Positions 1 to 5,188 of a stretch of 5,188 nt of DNA are shown here, in pieces. Location of the stretch: assembly GCA_903868655.1 (NCBI GenBank), contig CAIPWG010000637.1, positions 1 through 5,188 of the forward strand. The letters run 5' to 3'. A model generated the notes under the pieces. It saw nothing but the letters and a program-made list of their open reading frames with translations, did not search any database and was not told the DNA's origin. Position 1 is the stretch's first letter. Each line of letters opens with the position of its first letter. Source of the stretch: an uncultured Sphingomonadales bacterium. GTDB taxonomy: Bacteria > Pseudomonadota > Alphaproteobacteria > Sphingomonadales > Sphingomonadaceae. Position numbers and translations under genes: made by a program.

Positions 1-2286
1 CCACGCCGGGCTGGGCTCGGCATCGAGCGGATCGAGCGCGACCAGCCGCAAGATCGCGTTGGCATAAAACTGATAAGGATCGCCGCGCAGCCGGTCGAGC
101 GCGGTGGCGGCAATATCCACCCGTCGCTGTTCTGCGTTGGGCATGGGCTTGGGCTGTGGCGCCGGACCAACTTTGTCCGAGCGGTCGAGCGCGCGAGCCC
201 ACGCGACCGCATCGGTTTCCAACTGGATCAGATCCCCCTGCATCGCACGGATGCGCAGCAGAAAGCGCGACGGCACGGTCGGACCACCGGTATCGCGTGT
301 GGCATGGCTCAGCACCACCTCGGGTGCGCCCAGAGCTGCGGCAAAGTCATGCGCCGACAATCCTATACGGAAATCGGCGCCTGGTATGCCCAGCGCCCGC
401 AACACCGCCGGGGCCAGGACTGGATCTGACGCCGGTGCTGCGGGCCATGTCCCTTCGACCAGACCACCGCAAATCACCAGATCGGCGCGGCTCATCCGCG
501 CTTCGAGCAGACCATAGATCGCCAGCCGCGAATGTCCGCCATATGGCGGGCGCACCGCCACCTGATTGAACGCGTCGCGCAACAGTGCCGGGATTTCGGC
601 AGGATCGATCTGAGCCGCGACCACAGCCGGATCACCCGCCGCGGCGCTCCAGTCTTCGACACATTGCGCCAGAGCGCGGCCATCGGCTTCGGCCCACAAT
701 CCTTCGCCACACAGCGCTTCGGCCACTGCAACCAGCTCGGCCAACGCATCACTCAAAGCACGCGGCGCATCATTGTCGAGCAGAGGCGCAAGGATCAACG
801 CCACATCGTCCCACCACGCCATCAGGGCAGGGTCGGGCCTGCGCACCGTGGCCAATCGATCGCGCAAAGCCATGACGCCCGGCCCCGGTCTGGGACCGCG
901 CAAAGCCAGATCGAGTTGCCGCACGCGATCAAGCCATGCGGGTCGCCCCTCACCCGCGCGCACCAGCGGATGGCCCAGCAACGCAATCAACGAAACGGGA
1001 GCGGCCCGTTCGGCCCAGGTTTCAGCGAGCAGTAGCAACAATCGGCCCGCTGCTGTCTGCGGCAACGGCCGGCCGGCGCTGTCGTCCGCAGCGATATTCC
1101 AGCGTTGCAGATGGGCGATCACGCGTTCGGCCAATCCACGATCAGGCGTGATGACCGCCACGCGCCGTTCGGGAATTTCAAGCGCGCGACGCACCAGCAC
1201 CGCAATAGCCAATGCCTCCTCGCCCGGATGCGCGCTTTCCATCAACCGCACGCCAGCCAGATTGCGCTGATCAGCAGGCAGCGTAGCCCAGACTGTGCTG
1301 GCCACAGGCGGCAGGAACAAGTTTGAAATGGCGCGGCTGCGCGCCGGTGGTGCCGCTGCTGGCCCGGCCCGGTGCCAGGCCGTGACTTCGCTGCGCGCAA
1401 TATTCATCCGATTGAGCAGCAGTTTCAGATGGTACTGCGGATGCGCAACGATATCGCCGCGCCCGAATACCGCATCGTCCGCATCGGGCGCGCCCGCCTG
1501 CCCGAGCGCATCCCACACCGCGTCATCCAACGCCAGATCAAGATCGGGCAATACGACCGCACTGGCGGGCAATTGTGAAACCACCCGCAAGAGCCGCGCC
1601 ACCGCTGGTGCCGACGAGGTAACCCCCGCAGCCACGACCGGATGCACCGGCGGCATGGCGCGCCAATGGTCAGCCACAGCCTGCAACAGCCGGTTACGCC
1701 GTTCGGGAGCATCGCACGCCCCGCGCGCTTCAAGCTCTGACCGCCAGCGCAACAGCACCCGCGCAAACAGGTGGGTACTGGCAATCCAGTGTTCGGCAAG
1801 ATCACCAACCAGACCAAGGACTTTGGGATCAAGCAACTGGTCGAGGGTGACGTCCTCAATCAGCAATCGATCAATTGTTTCGGCCACGCCCCGAGCCAGC
1901 CGTACCAATGCAGCGTGGCCGGGCACACTGGTTCCGGGTTGGGCGGCCAGTTCTTCACCAAGCAGACGGGCCAGGACGAGCAAACGTACAGTAGGGTCAA
2001 CCGCTGGCAGAATAGGCTGGGTCAGCGGATCGAACAGCGTGCCCAGTGTTTCATCGAGATCAAGATCACCCGCCACCACCATGCGCGGCAGCATCAGGGC
2101 CCCACCACTGGCGCGCACGAAGGCCTCGGTCACGGTGCGTACCGCGCGTTGGCTGGGTAGCAGCAAGGTCAGCCGCGCCAGACCAAAATCTTCCTCACGA
2201 TAACGTGGGATCAGCCCGGCCACCAGCGCATCGGCAAAGCCCCGGTGCGCCGCAATCGCGTAAATCTGCGGATGACCGATTGCCAT
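1..2286 (-). CDS. addB: AddB, double-strand break repair protein, alphaproteobacterial type (3' end beyond window)
   Basis: AddB pairs with AddA in the AddAB helicase-nuclease, which resects double-strand DNA ends in the cytoplasm and prepares them for RecA. The ATG at 2286..2284 opens a frame that stays open for 762 codons to the window edge. The family is usually near 1000 residues, so roughly the last quarter is missing. Visible landmarks are an N-terminal helicase-like domain with LLLPSQRAVR (41-50), a second-domain ITPD motif (379-382), the hallmark GGLVEGTWP (607-615), and the start of the C-terminal PD-(D/E)XK nuclease domain, TALDRLRGDPYQFYA (about 728-742). The N-terminus has no Walker A motif, and Asp736 sits where Fe-S-type AddB proteins have their first cluster cysteine. 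The start cannot move upstream, because the murU stop TGA lies in the same frame two codons before the ATG. No clear Shine-Dalgarno is present, which suggests coupling to murU. The family call is very secure; the catalytic nuclease residues lie outside the window. Confidence 0.95.
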   Translation of the reverse strand, partial: MAIGHPQIYAIAAHRGFADALVAGLIPRYREEDFGLARLTLLLPSQRAVRTVTEAFVRASGGALMLPRMVVAGDLDLDETLGTLFDPLTQPILPAVDPTVRLLVLARLLGEELAAQPGTSVPGHAALVRLARGVAETIDRLLIEDVTLDQLLDPKVLGLVGDLAEHWIASTHLFARVLLRWRSELEARGACDAPERRNRLLQAVADHWRAMPPVHPVVAAGVTSSAPAVARLLRVVSQLPASAVVLPDLDLALDDAVWDALGQAGAPDADDAVFGRGDIVAHPQYHLKLLLNRMNIARSEVTAWHRAGPAAAPPARSRAISNLFLPPVASTVWATLPADQRNLAGVRLMESAHPGEEALAIAVLVRRALEIPERRVAVITPDRGLAERVIAHLQRWNIAADDSAGRPLPQTAAGRLLLLLAETWAERAAPVSLIALLGHPLVRAGEGRPAWLDRVRQLDLALRGPRPGPGVMALRDRLATVRRPDPALMAWWDDVALILAPLLDNDAPRALSDALAELVAVAEALCGEGLWAEADGRALAQCVEDWSAAAGDPAVVAAQIDPAEIPALLRDAFNQVAVRPPYGGHSRLAIYGLLEARMSRADLVICGGLVEGTWPAAPASDPVLAPAVLRALGIPGADFRIGLSAHDFAAALGAPEVVLSHATRDTGGPTVPSRFLLRIRAMQGDLIQLETDAVAWARALDRSDKVGPAPQPKPMPNAEQRRVDIAATALDRLRGDPYQFYANAILRLVALDPLDAEPSPAW

Positions 2287-2289
2287 CGA

Positions 2290-3042
2290 TCAGGTGCCGG
2301 TCAACGCCGCTTCGGTCGGGGCGATCATATGCGGGCTGCCAACTTCGAACCACAGCCCGGTATGCGACAGGCCAAACAGCCGACCATCGGCAATCGCGCG
2401 GTCCCACAGGACGCTGGTCGAAAACGCACCGTCAGGCGCGTCGCGCAACAACCGTTGCGACACGATCTGGATGCCGGTGTAAATGAACGGTGCCACCCGC
2501 CTCGGCTTGCGGCGCGAAATTCGCCCCATCGGGTCGAGATGAAAATCCCCCATTCCGGCATAATTGTGCGCCTGCGCATGGCTGACCACCAGCAACAGAG
2601 CATCCATCCGATCATCGTCCCATGCCTCGCTCAGCGCGGCGAAAGCATTGCGCGGCCCGTCGAGCCAGATTGCATCGGTGTTGATGCAGAAAAACGTGTC
2701 TGCGGCAATCAGCGGCGCGGCCCGCACCAGCGCCCCGCCGGTTTCGAGCAGTGCATCGGTTTCATCGGAAATCGCAATCTGCGGACCTGTGCGTCCACCC
2801 AGATGCGCAACGAGCTGATCGGGCAGATAATGGACATTGACGACCGCGCGCGCCACGCCCGCCTCTACCAATTTGTCGAGACCGTAATCGATCAGCGGCT
2901 TGCCCGCAACGCGCACCAGTGGCTTGGGCCGGGTCGCGGTCAGCGGCCGCATACGCTTGCCAATGCCCGCAGCCAACAACATCGCAACATCGCTGACCAA
3001 CGGGCCGCCGGGCAGCGGCTGATTGCGGAATGCAGCGCTCAT
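2290..3042 (-). CDS. murU: N-acetylmuramate alpha-1-phosphate uridylyltransferase (MurU-type nucleotidyltransferase)
   Basis: This 250-residue cytoplasmic sugar-phosphate nucleotidyltransferase is predicted to convert MurNAc alpha-1-phosphate plus UTP to UDP-MurNAc, the last step of the AmgK/MurU peptidoglycan recycling shortcut. The nucleotide-binding signature LLAAGIGKRMRPLT (22-35) is followed by RPKPL (38-42), with ETGGAL (100-105) and the metal-site NTD (121-123) further on. Near the C-terminus is WFEVGSP (231-237), where the Pseudomonas-type protein has Asp and other homologues often have His; Glu233 is unusual. The ATG at 3042 overlaps the amgK stop as ATGA. It gives about 20 residues before the usual start of the fold at Met21, so a start nearer Met21 cannot be excluded, but the overlap favours 3042. 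The adjacent kinase supports the MurNAc substrate. By sequence alone a related sugar-1-phosphate nucleotidyltransferase, for example one acting on glucose-1-phosphate or mannose-1-phosphate, remains possible. Confidence 0.9.
   Translation of the reverse strand: MSAAFRNQPLPGGPLVSDVAMLLAAGIGKRMRPLTATRPKPLVRVAGKPLIDYGLDKLVEAGVARAVVNVHYLPDQLVAHLGGRTGPQIAISDETDALLETGGALVRAAPLIAADTFFCINTDAIWLDGPRNAFAALSEAWDDDRMDALLLVVSHAQAHNYAGMGDFHLDPMGRISRRKPRRVAPFIYTGIQIVSQRLLRDAPDGAFSTSVLWDRAIADGRLFGLSHTGLWFEVGSPHMIAPTEAALTGT
3039..3042 (-). other. ATGA stop/start overlap between amgK and murU
   Basis: The murU ATG (3042..3040) overlaps the amgK TGA stop (3041..3039). The two enzymes catalyse consecutive steps, so coupled translation would help match their amounts. 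A G-rich stretch just upstream (GGGCGGGCGG) could serve as a weak ribosome contact, but it is not a canonical Shine-Dalgarno. Confidence 0.75.
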
Positions 3043-4055
3043 GGCTCAAACCGCCCGCCCTGCACACCGGCAGGATCGCGAAATTCAGCAGGGATGTTGG
3101 CATCGAACCAAGCGGCCACGGGGGCCAGTGCCGGATGCGCAAGGTCGCGTTCAAGCAAAGCCCATACACGGGGGATCATCGCAAGATAGCGCGGCTTGCC
3201 ATCGCGTTTCCACAGCCGAACGAAAATGCCCACGATCTTGGCGTTTCGCTGCGCCCCCAGCCGCGCATAGTCGGCCAGAAAGGTATCAGCATCGAATGCC
3301 CCACCCGCTGCAGCAGCCGCACCGCGGCAATAGTGATCGAACATCGCGGCCTCAACATCGGGCGAAACATCGCGCCGGGCATCCTGCAACAACGACACCA
3401 GATCATAGGCGGGATGTCCGACCAGGGCGTCCTGAAAATCGAGCAGACCTTGCGATTCGAGCCCTTCGAGCAGCATGATATTTTCAGCGTGATAGTCCCG
3501 CAGCACGGTCACCCCGGGGCGCTGCCGCGACAGCAGCGGCGACAGTGCCGCCTCCCACGCCACCGTCCAACCCGCCGCGTCGACGTAAAGCCCGCGCGCC
3601 GGGCAGAACCATTCGGTGAACAACCGCACTTCGCGCAAATATTCAGCCAGCGAATAATCCGTGAAAGGCCCTGGCGGCAGGCGATGCAACCGGATCAGCG
3701 TGTCGATTGCCGCGCGATAGACCACAACTTCGTCTTGCGGCCAGGCCTCGACATATTCACGGACGCGCACATCGCCAAAATCTTCGAGCAGGACAAAACC
3801 GCTGTCAGCGTGATCGGCATGAATCAAGGGTGCACGCAGCCCGTTGGCATCGAGCCAGCGCGCCGCGCGCAAAAACGGTTCGGGATTTTCGCGCGGTGGT
3901 GGCGCGTGCATCAGCATCGCGGGCCGGCCATCGGGCTTGCGCACCCGAAAATAGCGGCGAAATGAGGCATCGCCCGGCAAAGGGTCAATCGTGGCATCAG
4001 CCCAGCCAGCCTTTTGCAAAAAGCCGGATGCGCCTTCGGGAATGGTCAGGTCCAT
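3039..4055 (-). CDS. amgK: Anomeric MurNAc/GlcNAc kinase AmgK (aminoglycoside phosphotransferase-fold)
   Basis: AmgK uses ATP to phosphorylate the anomeric C1 hydroxyl of MurNAc (and GlcNAc), giving MurNAc alpha-1-phosphate for MurU, encoded next. Numbering from the ATG at 4055 (338 residues), the N-lobe has the family motif GDASFRRYFR (28-37). The C-lobe has the catalytic loop LRDYHAENIM (185-194) with Asp187 and Asn192, and the metal-binding DFQDA (206-210). RDYHAEN in place of the HGDLHPGN of true aminoglycoside kinases is characteristic of the AmgK family. The fold often earns the name 'aminoglycoside phosphotransferase', but nothing here indicates antibiotic modification. A TTG at 4073 in the same frame would add six residues (ARTVVM follows); I prefer the ATG because the family motif lies at its usual distance from it. 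The gene overlaps tsaE by 10 nt and murU by 4 nt. All key residues appear intact. Confidence 0.9.
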   Translation of the reverse strand: MDLTIPEGASGFLQKAGWADATIDPLPGDASFRRYFRVRKPDGRPAMLMHAPPPRENPEPFLRAARWLDANGLRAPLIHADHADSGFVLLEDFGDVRVREYVEAWPQDEVVVYRAAIDTLIRLHRLPPGPFTDYSLAEYLREVRLFTEWFCPARGLYVDAAGWTVAWEAALSPLLSRQRPGVTVLRDYHAENIMLLEGLESQGLLDFQDALVGHPAYDLVSLLQDARRDVSPDVEAAMFDHYCRGAAAAAGGAFDADTFLADYARLGAQRNAKIVGIFVRLWKRDGKPRYLAMIPRVWALLERDLAHPALAPVAAWFDANIPAEFRDPAGVQGGRFEP

Positions 4056-4498
4056 GACAACCGTTCTTGCCAAAGCCGACCCGGCTCGACAATGGCCCGC
4101 CGTCCGTTATCCAGCGTTTCCATACGGATCGTCAGACAACCCGGCTCGTGCCCGAACCCACCCGCGTGGTCAGGCCATTCGGCAATCAGCGCTGCACCCA
4201 ACCGATAATCATCCAGTCCGATCTCGTCAGCTTCGGCAGGGCTGTTCAACCGATAGAAATCGGCATGGATCACCCGCAGCCGGACCATGGGGGGATCGTA
4301 AACTTCGATGATTGCGAAAGTCGGCGAAGGCACCTCGCCCACATGGCCCAATGCGGTGAGAATAGCCCGCGCAAGCGTCGTTTTGCCCGCACCAAGCCCA
4401 CCATAAAGCGCAATGACATCGCCGGGCATCAGAGCAGCAGCAAGCCGTTCGCCCAGTGCCCGGGTCGCGCGAAGATCGGGCAATGCAATCGCGATCAC
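4046..4498 (-). CDS. tsaE: TsaE, tRNA t6A threonylcarbamoyltransferase complex ATPase
   Basis: TsaE is the small ATPase that works with TsaB and TsaD to install N6-threonylcarbamoyl on A37 of tRNAs reading ANN codons. At 150 residues it matches the usual family length. The P-loop GGLGAGKT (33-40) is complete, followed by VPSPTF (56-61), the Walker-B region HADFYRL (78-84), DEIGLDDY (91-98) and the EWPD segment (107-110), all in family order and spacing. The start is GTG at 4498..4496, read as Met. It overlaps the stop of the upstream kinase as GTGA, which points to translational coupling, and no strong Shine-Dalgarno is visible. The last ten bases overlap the start of amgK. No tsaB or tsaD is in the window, which is normal because these genes are often unlinked. 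The gene appears intact. Confidence 0.97.
   Translation of the reverse strand: MIAIALPDLRATRALGERLAAALMPGDVIALYGGLGAGKTTLARAILTALGHVGEVPSPTFAIIEVYDPPMVRLRVIHADFYRLNSPAEADEIGLDDYRLGAALIAEWPDHAGGFGHEPGCLTIRMETLDNGRRAIVEPGRLWQERLSWT
4495..4498 (-). other. GTGA stop/start overlap between divL-like gene and tsaE
   Basis: On the minus strand the GTG start of tsaE (4498..4496) shares two bases with the TGA stop of the kinase (4497..4495). This arrangement is typical of termination-reinitiation coupling and helps fix the tsaE start. Confidence 0.8.
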
Positions 4499-5188
4499 GA
4501 CAACACCACCACCGCGCTGGTGCCATGGCCCGGTTCGGATGCCAGTTCCACTGTACCACCGTGGGCCTCGATCAATTGTCGCACCAGGGGCAGACCAAGC
4601 CCTCCGCGACGCTCAATCCCGTTCCCATCCGCAGAGGTGGTAAGCCCCTCCAGCGCGCGGGCCAGTTGCGCGGGTTCCATGCCGTGACCATTATCAGACA
4701 CGACGATTTGCACCTTGCGATCGGGCCGACGTGAGCATTCAACCAGGATCCGCCCTCCCGGTGGAGTAGCGGCAATCGCGTTATCGACCAAGTGCCCGAA
4801 TGCGCGGCGCAGCCGACGCCCATCGCCGGTTACCGTGCCGATCGCATCGCTGCCGCGCAGATCAAGCGCTATTTCGCCGTGGTTCAGCCGTTCGGCGCGT
4901 TCCTGAACAACCTCGGTCAGCATGGCGAACATCGGCACCGCGTCGCGCGCGACCGGCAATGTGCCGGCTTCGCCTTGCGACAAATCGAGTACGGTTTCGA
5001 TCTGTTCGCTCAGACGATCGACGGACGCCAAAATCGCCGCAACATAATCGCGCGCCTGTTCGGGCAGATCACCGGCCAATCCACCTTCCAGCATTTCGGC
5101 AAACCCCCGGATCGAAGTCAGCGGGGTGCGGAATTCATAACTCATATTGGCAATGAACCGGGTCTTCACCGCATCGGCCTCAATCAGC
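4495..5188 (-). CDS. divL: DivL-like histidine-kinase-family protein, C-terminal part (5' end beyond window)
   Basis: The visible 231 codons hold the dimerisation helices and the HATPase_c domain of a sensor-kinase-family protein; any PAS or membrane segments lie upstream of the window. Numbering from the Val codon at 5169, the H-box reads ANMSYEFRTPLTSI (7-20). Tyr11 (codon TAT, 5139..5137) replaces the phospho-accepting His. ATP-site boxes look preserved: N-box HLVDNAI (126-132), G1 DNGHG (159-163), G2 GGLGLPLV (189-196) and GHGT (214-217). The F-box/lid region (about 168-184) is degenerate. Tyr at this position is the hallmark of DivL, which in Caulobacter binds DivK and controls CckA and thus CtrA; that role here is inferred. 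The internal GTG at 5169 is not the start, since the frame stays open to the edge (LIEADA precedes it). The stop at 4495 overlaps the tsaE GTG. Kinase-family membership is certain, DivL orthology moderately so. Confidence 0.85.
   Translation of the reverse strand, partial: LIEADAVKTRFIANMSYEFRTPLTSIRGFAEMLEGGLAGDLPEQARDYVAAILASVDRLSEQIETVLDLSQGEAGTLPVARDAVPMFAMLTEVVQERAERLNHGEIALDLRGSDAIGTVTGDGRRLRRAFGHLVDNAIAATPPGGRILVECSRRPDRKVQIVVSDNGHGMEPAQLARALEGLTTSADGNGIERRGGLGLPLVRQLIEAHGGTVELASEPGHGTSAVVVLS

Noticed and set aside
1295..2203. Long open frame on the plus strand (about 302 codons) opposite addB
   Set aside because: It lies fully antisense to well-supported AddB coding sequence. Its product is a low-complexity Ser/Arg/Thr/Ala-rich string with no recognisable motif, as expected for an antisense frame in GC-rich DNA.
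2245..3189. Long open frame on the plus strand (about 314 codons) across murU and its junctions
   Set aside because: It covers murU and both of its junctions without any start signal or domain of its own, and its composition fits an antisense artefact.
3454..3825. GANTC sites (GATTC at 3454, GAATC at 3821), possible CcrM methylation targets
   Set aside because: They fall inside amgK coding sequence, away from any promoter, so there is no evidence of a regulatory role.
3030..3965. Long open frame on the plus strand (about 311 codons) opposite amgK
   Set aside because: It is the antisense shadow of AmgK, whose motifs are intact. The plus-strand product is rich in Arg, His, Gln and Pro and shows no domain.
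4074..4086. Small hairpin (AGCCG-ACC-CGGCT) next to the TTG alternative start of amgK
   Set aside because: The stem is only 5 bp, has no U-run and lies inside tsaE coding sequence. Chance palindromes of this size are common in GC-rich DNA, so it is not called a terminator or operator.
5167..5169. GTG as a possible start of the kinase gene
   Set aside because: The frame continues open upstream to the window edge with LIEADA, typical of the helix just before an H-box. Starting at the GTG would cut into the dimerisation domain.

Overview
The window is GC-rich (by eye low-to-mid 60s percent) and looks like chromosomal DNA of an alphaproteobacterium, most likely Sphingomonadales. This rests on the alphaproteobacterial form of AddB, the AmgK/MurU pair beside it, and a DivL-like kinase fragment whose phospho-acceptor site carries tyrosine. 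I would not name a genus.

All genes are on the minus strand, so transcription runs from high to low coordinates. In that order: the C-terminal part of a DivL-like histidine-kinase-family protein (5188 to 4495, 5' end outside the window); tsaE, the tRNA t6A ATPase (4498 to 4046); amgK, the anomeric MurNAc/GlcNAc kinase (4055 to 3039); murU, the MurNAc-1-phosphate uridylyltransferase (3042 to 2290); and addB, a subunit of the AddAB helicase-nuclease (2286 to 1, 3' end outside the window). addB fills the whole left 2.3 kb as one uninterrupted frame of 762 codons. addA would be expected next, beyond the left edge.

The genes are packed with essentially no intergenic DNA. The junctions are a 4-nt GTGA overlap, a 10-nt overlap, a 4-nt ATGA overlap and a 3-nt gap (TGA TCG ATG). 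No internal terminator, RNA gene, repeat array, mobile element or CRISPR is visible, and there is no gene-free stretch. Expression as one translationally coupled operon from a promoter beyond the right edge is the simplest reading.

The functions are diverse. The DivL-like protein probably belongs to the CckA/CtrA cell-cycle circuit. TsaE supports translation fidelity. AmgK and MurU act consecutively to return MurNAc to UDP-MurNAc, bypassing the fosfomycin-sensitive MurA step. AddB works in recombinational repair of double-strand breaks. Apart from AmgK and MurU the partners share no pathway, so the cluster looks like a conserved housekeeping operon rather than a new system. The points most worth a second look are the His-to-Tyr change in the kinase H-box, an unusual Glu at a presumed metal site in MurU, and missing ATPase and Fe-S landmarks in AddB.
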